64,000 nt of DNA from Verrucomicrobiaceae bacterium (GTDB taxonomy: Bacteria > Verrucomicrobiota > Verrucomicrobiia > Verrucomicrobiales > Verrucomicrobiaceae): positions 186,001-250,000 of the forward strand of contig JACKQF010000003.1 of assembly GCA_024232965.1 (NCBI GenBank), in the 5' to 3' direction. Position numbers and translations under genes: made by a program. Below, in pieces: positions 45,656 through 54,502 of this stretch (the first letter of the stretch is position 1; each line of letters begins with the position of its first letter). The notes under the pieces are model-generated. The model did no database searches and was not told the DNA's origin. It saw nothing but the letters and a program-made list of their open reading frames with translations.

Positions 45656-46227
45656 TGGGGCTTTTCTGGGGTAATGGCCATTCCTGTTCCCACATCTGCA
45701 TTCGGGTAGATCATATTGGGGCCTTGTCGCCCGTGGTTTTCGCCGCGCTCAATGAACCAAGGCTGATCCCAGCGGAAGGCTGTATTGCGTCCTGCGTCAA
45801 ACATACTTGGAACGTATGAACCCACAAACTTTGCTCGCGGATCTTCGATGAGCTCCATCCCATCGCGATCCGACGGACACACCCATGTCTTCTTGGGAAT
45901 GCCGTATGGCTTCAGTACCTGATACCACCATTCCCAGTGGGCCTCTTCGCCATTGTCGTCTTCTTCGCCTCCACCGGTTGCTGGGTCGGCACTGGCTTGC
46001 TCTTGATTGTCGGATTCCTCGTCGTCGGGCATTTGGGGCCAAACCAGATCGTGATCCTGTAGATAGACGCTCATGCCCGCATGCAGCGCCTTGAGGTTCC
46101 CAACACAGGTGGCCGAATTTAACTTTGCCTTTGCCACTGGGTAAACTGCGAATGACAAGGTCACCAAGACGCCAATGATGGCGATAACGATGGCGAGTTC
46201 CGGAAGTGTGAGACCTTTGCGGCGCAT
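45652..46227 (-). CDS. Type II secretion/type IV pseudopilin-like protein
   Basis: I take the ATG at 46227 over a TTG 15 bp upstream, because it gives a classic prepilin leader MRRKG cut before LTLPELAIVIAIIGVLVTLSF with Glu5. The 191-aa product has the hydrophobic N-terminal helix and then NSATCVGNLKALHAGMSVYLQDH, like the many DUF1559-type or H-X9-DG-type pseudopilins of PVC bacteria. A later acidic stretch (DDEESDNQEQ, EEDDNGEEAH) is surface exposed. It lies about 75 bp past the end of the next gene, with a strong terminator in between, so it has its own promoter in that gap. Confidence 0.8.
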   Translation of the reverse strand: MRRKGLTLPELAIVIAIIGVLVTLSFAVYPVAKAKLNSATCVGNLKALHAGMSVYLQDHDLVWPQMPDDEESDNQEQASADPATGGGEEDDNGEEAHWEWWYQVLKPYGIPKKTWVCPSDRDGMELIEDPRAKFVGSYVPSMFDAGRNTAFRWDQPWFIERGENHGRQGPNMIYPNADVGTGMAITPEKPQ

Positions 46228-46258
46228 AGATAAGTCGGACAAATAACCCGAAAAAAGA

Positions 46259-46288
46259 AAAGCACCAGCCCGAAAGGGTTGGTGCTTT
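46259..46288 (-). terminator. Rho-independent terminator of the secreted hypothetical gene
   Basis: AAAGCACCAGCCC pairs with GGGTTGGTGCTTT (13 bp, one G-U) around a GAAA tetraloop. On the minus strand it is followed by TTTTCTTTTTTC. It ends the gene at 46314-47132. Confidence 0.88.
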
Positions 46289-46313
46289 CAAAAGATGAAT
46301 CAATCTTTAGTGA

Positions 46314-47132
46314 TTAGAAGAAGCGACGTGAGCCGAATACTTTGACCTTGGTGCGATCCGACTCATTATAGCGCTGGTCCGCTGAACCCGAGCTGAGATA
46401 TGGTGTCAGAGCACCCAGGGCATTCTGAATGGCGACCTGTGCGCCAGTATAGTCGGGGTTCGTCACGTTGGTGAGACTCTGGTTGATTGCGTCAATCAAT
46501 TGGCTAAATCCGCGGAACGCCAAGGAAGCTACGGTCGCAGAACCGCTGGGTGACACAATGGTCAATTCACCCCGCCCTCTGAAGCGAAGTGTGGGAGCTG
46601 TCTTTTTGATGAAACCTTCCCAACCAAGGTTGAGAATGAAGTTAGCGTTGTTCTGGACGATCGTAGACGTGTTGGACAGACTGCTGCCAGTCGTGCCAGC
46701 AGAGGCACTCTGCTGCACGGATGTAACACTATCGCTGGTCGCGTTGGCTGTTCCCTGAATTCTGCGTTTTTCAAGATCGACAAAGCCCATGCAAGCTCCG
46801 ACGTAAGTGATGCCTTTGTAGTAAAAGACGGAACGGTTGGCGGAGTGCGTGGCGGAGAAGGAGTTATTGGTGTAGAGGGTCCCGCGGTCAAAAAACGCTG
46901 CACCACTGCTCGCACCCGTGCTCGCATCGAGCCCACCGAAGAACTGGGAATCTGGAGTGAAGATCCCGTAGCCATTACCGTTCAGGAACGAAAACGTCGC
47001 CTGATAGTAGCCGCTGCGTTCAACCAGGACACCTGCTGGATCGCCGTTGTCAAACGGACCACCTGCCCATGCCAATACTTTTCCGCTGCTAAGGAGCGCG
47101 AGAGATGCGAGAGTTAGAAAGATTTTCTTCAT
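46314..47132 (-). CDS. Secreted hypothetical protein
   Basis: Protein of 272 aa with a clear signal peptide (KKIFLTLASLALLSSGKVLAWA). The mature part is rich in Ser/Thr/Gly/Asn and beta-prone: GYYQATFSFLNGNGYGIFTPDSQFFGG, RSVFYYKGITYVGACMGFVD, and a later AFRGFSQLIDAINQSL. I recall similar small exported proteins in Verrucomicrobia but know no function. It is monocistronic, with a strong terminator 26 bp after the stop. Upstream, a 64-bp gap with a T-tract separates it from the divergent PHP phosphatase gene. Confidence 0.7.
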   Translation of the reverse strand: MKKIFLTLASLALLSSGKVLAWAGGPFDNGDPAGVLVERSGYYQATFSFLNGNGYGIFTPDSQFFGGLDASTGASSGAAFFDRGTLYTNNSFSATHSANRSVFYYKGITYVGACMGFVDLEKRRIQGTANATSDSVTSVQQSASAGTTGSSLSNTSTIVQNNANFILNLGWEGFIKKTAPTLRFRGRGELTIVSPSGSATVASLAFRGFSQLIDAINQSLTNVTNPDYTGAQVAIQNALGALTPYLSSGSADQRYNESDRTKVKVFGSRRFF

Positions 47133-47196
47133 CGGAGCCAGAGATTAGCGCAATCGGGCTTGCGCGTTCAAGGTTTTTTTTGTTTTTTCCTTCACT

Positions 47197-48027
47197 TTGC
47201 TAACTGACTACCACACTCATACCCCCCTTTGCCTTCATGCAGAGGGTAAACCTGTCGAATACGCTCGGGCGGCCATGGCGGCTGGATTGGCGGAAATAGG
47301 GCTTTCGGACCACAATCCGATGCCTGAATTCTTCGATGACTGGCGAATGCTGATCGCGGATTTCCCGAAATATTTGGAATGGGTCGAGGAGGCGAAATTA
47401 GAATTGCCAGATTTTCCAATCCGGTTGGCTCTGGAATGTGATTATTTGGAGGGGCAGGAAGGCTGGATTGAGACGACCACGGGCCTGGCGGAATGGGATT
47501 ATTTGATCGGTAGCGTGCACTATATTTCCAAGGGCTGTGCAGTGGACGACCCGAAGCACCTGTCCAGGTGGAAGTCTCCGGCCGATATTGAGGAAATGTG
47601 GACGGCATACTGGAGGCTGTACGAAGGCTGCATTCGTTCCCGGATGTTTGACTTCCATGCACATCCTGATTTGGCGAAGCGTTTTGGGCTCCGTCCTTCT
47701 GGCGATTTGCGGCGCTACTATGAGCCTGTGATTCAGGCGCTGGTGGATACTGGGGGGATCATGGAGGTCAGCACAGCAGGGCTGCGAAAGGACGTGCGGG
47801 AGATTTATCCAGCCCGCGAGATGCTGGAAATGGCGTTTGCCGGAGGTGTGCCGATTGTGATCAATTCGGATGCGCACAAACCAGGGGACGTTGGGGCTGA
47901 CTTTGACAAGGCGCTGCAATTGGTTCGGTCCGTCGGTTACACCTCGACAGTGCGTTTCAAGGGTAGGGTGCGCGAGATCGTTCCTTTGCCCGTGTCTTGG
48001 CCGCAGTTGCCCCAAAATCGCCCATGA
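47197..48027 (+). CDS. PHP-family histidinol-phosphatase-like protein
   Basis: Protein of 276 aa. The start is the TTG at 47197, since the frame upstream has no ATG or GTG after the T-tract and the PHP motif DYHTHTPLCLHA must be near the N-terminus. Other metal motifs follow: GLSDHNPMP, ALECDYLEGQE, IGSVHYI, DFHAHPDL and VINSDAHKPGDVG. This matches monofunctional HisK-type histidinol phosphatase of histidine biosynthesis, though other PHP phosphoesterases look alike. No his genes are nearby. The stop overlaps the folP-like start as ATGA. Confidence 0.83.
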   Translation: MLTDYHTHTPLCLHAEGKPVEYARAAMAAGLAEIGLSDHNPMPEFFDDWRMLIADFPKYLEWVEEAKLELPDFPIRLALECDYLEGQEGWIETTTGLAEWDYLIGSVHYISKGCAVDDPKHLSRWKSPADIEEMWTAYWRLYEGCIRSRMFDFHAHPDLAKRFGLRPSGDLRRYYEPVIQALVDTGGIMEVSTAGLRKDVREIYPAREMLEMAFAGGVPIVINSDAHKPGDVGADFDKALQLVRSVGYTSTVRFKGRVREIVPLPVSWPQLPQNRP

Positions 48028-48899
48028 ACTGGACTCTGAAAGGGCGGACGATCACATTTCCACGGCGCCCATTGGTAATGGGGATCGTGAACATCAACGA
48101 TGATTCGTTTTGTGGAGATGGCAGCCTCGATGTGCAGGCGGCTCTGACTCAGGCGGAACAGCAATTGAGGAGCGGTGCGGATGTGATCGATGCTGGCGCG
48201 GAGAGCGCCCGCACCAATCGGGAGGCGATCTCTGAGGGCGAGGAGATTCGCAGGTTGGCACCTTTTATTGAGGGTTTTTACACTCTTGTGAAAACCATCG
48301 GAGCTGCCCCCTTTGACGCTGACCAGGTGTGGCCGCCAATCCTTTCAATCAATACCTGGCGGTCAGAGGTCGTGCGTGAAGTGCTGCCTTTGGGCGGGGA
48401 TCTGATCAATGACATCAGTGCATTGCCGGATCACGCCAATGCCGGTCTTTGTGCGCAGCATGGAGCCAGTCTGCTGATCATGCATAGTGTGGGCAGGCCC
48501 AAGGTGGCTCATACCCACGTTGGCTACGATGACATATGGGCGACACTCGATTTCTTCTTTGTGGAAAAGATGGCGATGGCCGTTGCTGCGGGGCTCTCCG
48601 TCGATCAGATCATCCTGGATCCAGGCATCGACTTCGCGAAGCAGCGTGAGGACAATCTTTTGATTTATAGGCACTTGGATCGGCTACGACGATTCGAGCG
48701 CCCTGTACTCTTGCCGGTATCGCGCAAGACGGTCATAGGGCAGGTGCTAGGGCTTGCTGATCCCTGTGATAGGGACGCTGGGACTGTCGCCTGCATCGCG
48801 GCGGGATTGCAGCGCGGCGCGCAGCTCTTTCGCGTCCACGACGTTCGTGCTGCAGTGCAGACGGTGAAGTCGCTTTGGCCGATTGTTGGGCGACAATAG
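48024..48899 (+). CDS. Divergent dihydropteroate synthase-like protein
   Basis: Start ATG at 48024, coupled to the PHP gene; 291 aa. It is recognisably a pterin-binding DHPS barrel: PLVMGIVNINDDSF, DAGAESARTNR, LSINTWRSEVV, GGDLINDISAL, LDPGIDFAKQREDN, LLPVSRKTVIG and the terminal FRVHDV. Several loop motifs depart from classical FolP (NVTPDSFSDG, GGESTRPGA, DPGIGFGKT). The pABA-side loop reads SARTN instead of STRPG. It could be a real DHPS with altered loops or a paralogue acting on another pterin. Classical folP is not visible in this window. Confidence 0.75.
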   Translation: MNWTLKGRTITFPRRPLVMGIVNINDDSFCGDGSLDVQAALTQAEQQLRSGADVIDAGAESARTNREAISEGEEIRRLAPFIEGFYTLVKTIGAAPFDADQVWPPILSINTWRSEVVREVLPLGGDLINDISALPDHANAGLCAQHGASLLIMHSVGRPKVAHTHVGYDDIWATLDFFFVEKMAMAVAAGLSVDQIILDPGIDFAKQREDNLLIYRHLDRLRRFERPVLLPVSRKTVIGQVLGLADPCDRDAGTVACIAAGLQRGAQLFRVHDVRAAVQTVKSLWPIVGRQ

Positions 48900-48902
48900 G
48901 GC

Positions 48903-50738
48903 TTAGGCCATCTTGGCCCACAGCCCAGCAAAAGCCCCACCGCGCTGGAGGAGTTCAGTGGGCGATCCGCTTTCGATAATGCGGCCCTGATCGAGGACGA
49001 GCACCAAATCGGCGCTGCGGATGGTGCTGAGCCGATGGGCAACGATGAAGGTGGTGCGCCCCTGCAACAATTGCTGTAGCGCTCTCTGGGTGCGCTTTTC
49101 GGTGAGCGGATCGACTGCGCTGGTCGCTTCGTCCAGGATCAGCAGCGCAGGGTCAGCCAGCATTGCGCGTGCAAAACAGATCATTTGTCTCTGCCCCAAC
49201 GAGAGACCCGATCCATGTTCGCCGACGGTGGCGTCGAGTCCACCTGGGACGCCGTCGATCACGTCCTGGCAGTTCAGTTGCTGCAGAGTCTCCCACACTT
49301 GCTCGCGAGTGGCGTCGCTGCGGACGACGCGGATGTTTTCCAAAATCGTTCCAGAAAAAAGATGATTTTGCTGGGGCACGACGCCGAGGTGTCGATGCAA
49401 AGTGCCGCTGTCGAGTTTGCGAATGTCGATGCCATCGATGAGAACCTGACCACTCGCGGCCAGTTGGAATTTGGCCAAGAGGCCTGCGAGCGTCGACTTA
49501 CCGCTGCCCGTCGCACCGACGAGCGCGACCGAGGTGCCGGGCTGGACGTGAAAGCTAATGTCGGAAAGGGTAGGGCGATCTGCGGTGTAACGGAACGAGA
49601 CCTCACGGAACTCCACCTCGCCTCGGATCGTTTCGGGCCGGAGCGCATCCGGCGGATCCTCCCAATCTGGTTTGGTGTCAAGCACACGGAAGAGCTTTTC
49701 AGCTCCTGCCATCGCCGTCATCGCCTCGTTGAGCAGGTTCCCCAAAAGCACGATGGGTTGGAAAAAGAGCCCAGCCAGGAAGAAGAACTGAATGACGCTG
49801 CCGACCGGCATCGGGTCCACCGGATTCAGTGCGCGCCAGCCTCCCAGCAACAACAATGCCGCCAGGAAAGTCTGGCTGCTGAGTTCTAGCAATGGCAAGA
49901 ACTGTCCACCGGCGCGAGCAGCATTGAGGTTGTATCGTGCGTGGTCGGCGACCAGTTCGTGAAACATGGATTCGTTCACCTCTTGGCGACTGAAGCTTTG
50001 CGTGACGCGCATGCCTCCGACGGTCTCCGCCATCGTCGCAGAGATTCGGCTAAAGCTATCGCTTTGAGCGCGGTAGGCATCGCTCAATCGACTCCGGAAC
50101 ATCTTGTTGAGAAGCCACACAATGGGTGCCACCCCCAGGGCGCAGGCAAAGAGTCGCCAATCTTCCCAAGCCATCAGTAGGCCTGCTCCGAACATCTGCC
50201 CAGTTTGCACCAGACTCACGAATAGGACATTCTGCACGCCGGTGCGCACTCCTTCAGCATCGCCCGTCAGACGGCTGATCATTCGTCCCACGGGCATGGC
50301 CTGGAAGTAGCTCATCGGCATTCGCAACCAGTGATGCAGCAATGCGCCGCGCAGATCATGAATGACGTTTTCCCCGATCTCTTGCGCGAAACGGACGCGG
50401 AAATGGAAGTTCAGTTCGGTAAACAGCGCAAATGCCAGAAAGCCCGAGACGGCATAGAACAACTGGTCGGTGTTACCCGTAGCGATGGGGCCTTTGATGA
50501 TGGCGCCAATGGACCAGGCCAGCAGCGGCAATTGAATGCCCCGCAATATCACAGTGAGGAACAGCCAGCCCATTTTGCGGCGGTATGGCCGCGTGTAGCC
50601 GAGGAGGCGACGGATGATACGGAAGGAGAGGGGGGCCTGCTTTAGATCCTCCAGTTCGTCAGGCGGAGTCGCCGCCTTCACGCGTTGCAGCGCTGTGCTA
50701 TCAACGATGCCTGCGATGTTCTTCGCGGGTGGATTCAC
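48903..50738 (-). CDS. ABC exporter half-transporter A (catalytic Walker B)
   Basis: Protein of 611 aa with a six-helix type-IV exporter membrane domain (about residues 50-340) and a C-terminal ATPase. Walker A is VGATGSGKST and Walker B LILDEATSAVD keeps the catalytic Glu. The signature is LSLGQ instead of LSGGQ. The upstream partner gene shows the mirror pattern, so the two should form a heterodimer with one consensus and one degenerate ATP site. MsbA/multidrug-type exporters of this kind move lipids or drugs. It overlaps the partner gene by 4 bp. Confidence 0.9.
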   Translation of the reverse strand: MNPPAKNIAGIVDSTALQRVKAATPPDELEDLKQAPLSFRIIRRLLGYTRPYRRKMGWLFLTVILRGIQLPLLAWSIGAIIKGPIATGNTDQLFYAVSGFLAFALFTELNFHFRVRFAQEIGENVIHDLRGALLHHWLRMPMSYFQAMPVGRMISRLTGDAEGVRTGVQNVLFVSLVQTGQMFGAGLLMAWEDWRLFACALGVAPIVWLLNKMFRSRLSDAYRAQSDSFSRISATMAETVGGMRVTQSFSRQEVNESMFHELVADHARYNLNAARAGGQFLPLLELSSQTFLAALLLLGGWRALNPVDPMPVGSVIQFFFLAGLFFQPIVLLGNLLNEAMTAMAGAEKLFRVLDTKPDWEDPPDALRPETIRGEVEFREVSFRYTADRPTLSDISFHVQPGTSVALVGATGSGKSTLAGLLAKFQLAASGQVLIDGIDIRKLDSGTLHRHLGVVPQQNHLFSGTILENIRVVRSDATREQVWETLQQLNCQDVIDGVPGGLDATVGEHGSGLSLGQRQMICFARAMLADPALLILDEATSAVDPLTEKRTQRALQQLLQGRTTFIVAHRLSTIRSADLVLVLDQGRIIESGSPTELLQRGGAFAGLWAKMA

Positions 50739-52627
50739 TGGGCACCTCCCTCTGATGTGGCGGCGAGAAGTGCATCTCGGTAGTAACCTGGTAGGGCTGC
50801 TAAGCTTTCGGGAGTGGCAATCGCGGAGATGCGCCCGTGATCGAGGACCAACACTCGATCAGCATGCTTTACGGCGCCGAGACGATGGGCGATGATGAAG
50901 CAGGTGCGGCCTTGCATCGCATCATCGAGCGCAGAGAGGATTTCCGCCTCTGTTTCCGTGTCCACGGCTGCGGTGGGATCATCCAGTATCAAAATCGACG
51001 GGTTCAGTAGCAGGGCGCGAGCCAAGGAAAGCCGCTGACGCTGGCCACCGGAGAGGTTGCTGCCATTCTCGTGCAGCATCGCATCATAGCCGCCCGGCAT
51101 GGCCATGATGAAGTCGTGGGCCGCTGCCAGTCTTGCCGCGTGCTCGATTTCTTCACGTGAGGCCTCGGGTTTCCCAAAAGCAATGTTGGCGGCGATGGTA
51201 GCGCGGAAGAGAAAGCTCTCCTGAAACACAAGTCCTACTTGCTTGCGCAGGTCTTCCACCCGCCATTCCCGTAGATCGACACCGTCGAGCAGAACGCGCC
51301 CTTCATCGGGATCATAAAAACGCGGGATGAGGTGGATCAGAGCGCTTTTTCCCGAGCCGGTGGGGCCAACGATTGCGATCTTTTCCCCAGACATGACTTC
51401 AAAATTCAAGTCATGCAGGACGGTATCATTTTCTTTGAAGGCAAATCGGACGCGTTCAAACGTCACTGCGCCTGTGGCTCGATGCAGGGGGCGTGCCAGC
51501 GGGGAATCCCGGATATCCGCCTCCGTATCCAAGATCTCAAACACGCGTTGTGCGCCGGTGAGCGTTTGCTGGAGATTGTCTGCGATGCCGGCGACCGCGC
51601 TGACTTGCCCAGCGAGTTGCTGCAATACGCCAGCGAAGATGACGAGCCCAGCGCCGACTGGAATTTGCCCTTTGATCGCCAGCCAACCGCCGTAACCGAG
51701 CAGCGTCGCCATGCTGATATGATTCAAGAAACCAACGAGTGGGTGAAGGATTGCTAGTCGCAGGAAGATGCGTCGTTTCTGGGCCCGTACGGCCTCGTTG
51801 GCTGTATCAAAGCGTGTGCCAGCCCAGCCTTCGAGGGCAAAGCTTTTGACCACCCCGATGCCACGCATCAATTCTTCAAAGACCAGCACCAGATGATCCA
51901 CTCGCTCGCGGTTCTCGGTATAGTCACGACGCAGCCAACCGGAAAAAAGCATCACCAAAGTCCAGACGACAGGCAAGGGGAGCAAGCAGGCGAGGGTGAG
52001 CCCCGGGTGGATGCGTGCCAAGCAGACGAGATACACGCCCGCAGCGAGCACGGTATTCATGCCTTGTACGACGACTCCATCGACAAAGAGGCGGACCGCT
52101 TGGGTATCGGCTGTCACGCGATTGATCAGCGGCCCGGTGGTATTGGCGTCAAAGAAGCGAAAGCCGAGCCGTTGCAGCTTCGAATAGACGGCAGTGCGCA
52201 GTCCGACGACGATTTGTCCCTGTCCCAGTCGGCTGTTGGTGACGGCGATCCACATTGTCAAGATGGCGCGCAGGATCGCGGCGGTCAGCACCCAGCAACT
52301 GAGTGCGGTCAGGATCTGCATCGTCGTCCACGCAGGTGGCGGTGCCCATCCCAGCGGGAATACCATGGGGCCTAGCGATGCGTCCATCACATGCCGCAGG
52401 TAGTCGATGCCGATGCCGATCCCGCCGAGACCTGCGAGCCCCAGCAGAACCAGTGCTGCCTGCTGTGCGATGAGCAGGATGCATCCCGTCCTGTGTCTCC
52501 ATGCCAGGGAGGTCAGGCGGGCCAGCAGTTCGCGTTGGCTGTACGTTTTGGGTTGATGGCCAGAGTGGCTCACGGTTGTGTCTCCATTAGGACAGTCGGA
52601 GCTGTCCTTCGTCAATGGAGAAGCCAT
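50735..52627 (-). CDS. ABC exporter half-transporter B (degenerate Walker B)
   Basis: Protein of 630 aa with an N-terminal extension, six membrane helices (about 45-340) and an ATPase domain with Walker A VGPTGSGKSA, canonical signature LSGGQRQRLSLARALL and Walker B ILILDDPTAAVD. Asp replaces the catalytic Glu, as in the non-catalytic subunit of TM287/288-type heterodimers. The consensus site would combine Walker motifs of subunit A with this LSGGQ. Position 24 bp after a coiled-coil membrane protein suggests a three-gene operon. Confidence 0.9.
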   Translation of the reverse strand: MASPLTKDSSDCPNGDTTVSHSGHQPKTYSQRELLARLTSLAWRHRTGCILLIAQQAALVLLGLAGLGGIGIGIDYLRHVMDASLGPMVFPLGWAPPPAWTTMQILTALSCWVLTAAILRAILTMWIAVTNSRLGQGQIVVGLRTAVYSKLQRLGFRFFDANTTGPLINRVTADTQAVRLFVDGVVVQGMNTVLAAGVYLVCLARIHPGLTLACLLPLPVVWTLVMLFSGWLRRDYTENRERVDHLVLVFEELMRGIGVVKSFALEGWAGTRFDTANEAVRAQKRRIFLRLAILHPLVGFLNHISMATLLGYGGWLAIKGQIPVGAGLVIFAGVLQQLAGQVSAVAGIADNLQQTLTGAQRVFEILDTEADIRDSPLARPLHRATGAVTFERVRFAFKENDTVLHDLNFEVMSGEKIAIVGPTGSGKSALIHLIPRFYDPDEGRVLLDGVDLREWRVEDLRKQVGLVFQESFLFRATIAANIAFGKPEASREEIEHAARLAAAHDFIMAMPGGYDAMLHENGSNLSGGQRQRLSLARALLLNPSILILDDPTAAVDTETEAEILSALDDAMQGRTCFIIAHRLGAVKHADRVLVLDHGRISAIATPESLAALPGYYRDALLAATSEGGAQ

Positions 52628-52651
52628 TCGTGCGGCGCATTCTTGCTGCGA

Positions 52652-53431
52652 TCAATGTCGCGAGTGAGTCTCGCTCTCGAGACTGCTGATTCGGCTTTGC
52701 AAACAGCTGATTTCTGCTCGGAGCCTGGAGTTTTCACATTCCGCTGAGGAAAGGGCGGACCTCGCGCTGCTGAGTTCGCTTTCGAGGCAGTGAATCCTCG
52801 ACTCGGCGGCGCTCAGGTCGGAGCGGGCGCTGCTGAGGATGGATTCCTGTCTCCTGACCACGTCCGTGGCTTCAAAGAGTTGCTGCTGGGTGGATTCGAG
52901 AGTCGTCGAAACCGCCTGGACTTGCGCCTCGTGGTCACGGCGTTCTGTGTCCCTGAGCGTTTCCGTGACGCGCAGCGACTCTGTGAGTTCAGCGCTATGC
53001 ACGGACCATTCGCGCAGGCTCTCTTGCGATTGTGCGCGCAGGTTTTCGTGCCCTGCTATCCAATTTTCCAATGAGGCTGCGAGTGCGTTGTTCATTTGGC
53101 CTGTCTGGCGGAGTCGCTGGCTGAGATTGACGATCAGCGCGTTTTGCGTCGCTTGCTCGCGCTGCTGGTCGCGAGCTTCGACCGTCCATTGCTCAGCCAA
53201 GGCCGCCATTTCGCGAGACTGGTTTTGCCAAGTTTCGATTTCGGCTCTGGCGGCTTGGTTTTTGCCCCAAAAGGTCAGCGCCATAAGTGACAAAAGCATG
53301 ACGCAGGCCAGCAGTAGCCATTCGGTTGGTCGGTCGGCATTGACTTCTGGCGGACTGGGGTTTGCTCCGGGGAGGGGAATTCGCCTGCGTTGAGTGGCGT
53401 GTGGGGCGTCGAGAAGATAGACCTGTGGCAT
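52652..53431 (-). CDS. Membrane-anchored coiled-coil protein
   Basis: I start at MPQVYLLDAPHATQRRR (53431), giving 259 aa. One membrane helix (about residues 38-58, WLLLACVMLLSLMALTFWG) is followed by about 200 residues of coiled coil. The end is a near-repeat of SSARSDLSAAESRIHCLESE and SSARSALSSAECENSRLRAE, a recent internal duplication. No family recognised. It is upstream of and in line with the two ABC exporter genes (24-bp gap), so an accessory or periplasmic adaptor role is possible, but it lacks the lipoyl/beta-barrel features of HlyD proteins. Confidence 0.65.
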   Translation of the reverse strand: MPQVYLLDAPHATQRRRIPLPGANPSPPEVNADRPTEWLLLACVMLLSLMALTFWGKNQAARAEIETWQNQSREMAALAEQWTVEARDQQREQATQNALIVNLSQRLRQTGQMNNALAASLENWIAGHENLRAQSQESLREWSVHSAELTESLRVTETLRDTERRDHEAQVQAVSTTLESTQQQLFEATDVVRRQESILSSARSDLSAAESRIHCLESELSSARSALSSAECENSRLRAEISCLQSRISSLESETHSRH

Positions 53432-53543
53432 GGGGCTTCGACGGGCGGGCACGGCGGGTTATTCAACGGGGTACGGCGATTCTTCCTGAGTTGTAACTTT
53501 GATTTCCTGGCCGAAGATCCGCCCCTGGAAATCTTGTCCCCTC

Positions 53544-54479
53544 ATGGTTGCTTACTACTTGCACGATCTCAGCCCGCACCTGGTGCGTTTCACCGATAGC
53601 ATCGCGATTCATTGGTATGGACTCGCTTATGTGCTGGGTTTTTATCTTGGATATCGGGTGATGTACTATTTGGCGCGGCAGGGCTTATCCGTTTTGAAGC
53701 CTGACCAGGTTGCTGATTTCATCACGTCTGTGGCGCTGTTTGGGGTCGTGCTGGGTGGGCGTCTTGGCTACATGCTGCTTTATGATTTTGATCACTTTGT
53801 CAGCAACCCTTTGGTGTTTTTTAAAATCAACAATGGCGGCATGGCTAGCCACGGCGGTGTGGCGGGGGTGGCGCTGGTATGCCTGTGGTACGCGCGGAAG
53901 TATCATGTTTCTTGGACGGGCATTGGCGATACGCTGGTCTGCGGTGCGCCGCTGGGGCTGTTTCTCGGGCGTGTTGCGAATTTCATCAATGGCGAGCTCT
54001 TTGGCCGTGTCACGACGGTGCCTTGGGCGGTGAAGTTTCCGACGGAGTTGCAGCATGAAGACTACCTAGCCCAAGGGGGGCAATTCGTGCCGCTGCCTCC
54101 AGAACTGCAGCACAGCCCAGAAATCATTGAGTGGTTTAACCAAAATGCTGGCGGTCGGCAGGAGTTGGAGGCCATTCTGCATCCGCGTCATCCTTCGCAG
54201 ATTTATGAAGCCTTGGGGGAGGGGCTTTTCATGTTCCTGGCCTTGTTTTTTATTCGAGTTCGCTACCGCAATCTGCCGGAAGGAATGCTCACGGCGATTT
54301 TCTTTCTGGCCTACGCCGCAGTGCGGTTTAGCCTGGAAAATGTGCGGCAGCCAGACAGTGGTGCAGAGATGACCTGGGGCATGACGCCGGGGCAGTTCTT
54401 CACGCTATTCATGGTCATTGCGGGCCTCGGGTTCATGGCTCACGCTCTTGTGCGCGGGCGCCGGAAAGTTGGTGATTGA
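53544..54479 (+). CDS. lgt: Prolipoprotein diacylglyceryl transferase Lgt
   Basis: Start at MVAYYLHDLSPHLVRF (53544), giving 311 aa; an upstream in-frame ATG would add 15 unlikely residues. About seven membrane helices. The Lgt hallmarks are IHWYGLAYVLGF, GGRLGYML, GGMASHGGVAG, the signature GRVANFINGELFGR and RHPSQIYEALGEG. The enzyme transfers diacylglycerol from phosphatidylglycerol to the lipobox Cys of prolipoproteins at the inner membrane, which fits the lipoproteins predicted nearby. It is convergent with rodA, and a shared hairpin covers both stop codons. Confidence 0.95.
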   Translation: MVAYYLHDLSPHLVRFTDSIAIHWYGLAYVLGFYLGYRVMYYLARQGLSVLKPDQVADFITSVALFGVVLGGRLGYMLLYDFDHFVSNPLVFFKINNGGMASHGGVAGVALVCLWYARKYHVSWTGIGDTLVCGAPLGLFLGRVANFINGELFGRVTTVPWAVKFPTELQHEDYLAQGGQFVPLPPELQHSPEIIEWFNQNAGGRQELEAILHPRHPSQIYEALGEGLFMFLALFFIRVRYRNLPEGMLTAIFFLAYAAVRFSLENVRQPDSGAEMTWGMTPGQFFTLFMVIAGLGFMAHALVRGRRKVGD

Positions 54480-54502
54480 TCCGCGAATTGACGGGATCAA
54501 TC
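54474..54502. terminator. Bidirectional hairpin spanning the lgt and rodA stop codons
   Basis: GATTGATCC (54474-54482) and GGATCAATC (54494-54502) form a perfect 9-bp stem with an 11-nt loop. It contains the lgt stop (54477-54479) and the rodA stop (54499-54497). There is no T-tract, so termination strength is uncertain. Confidence 0.45.
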
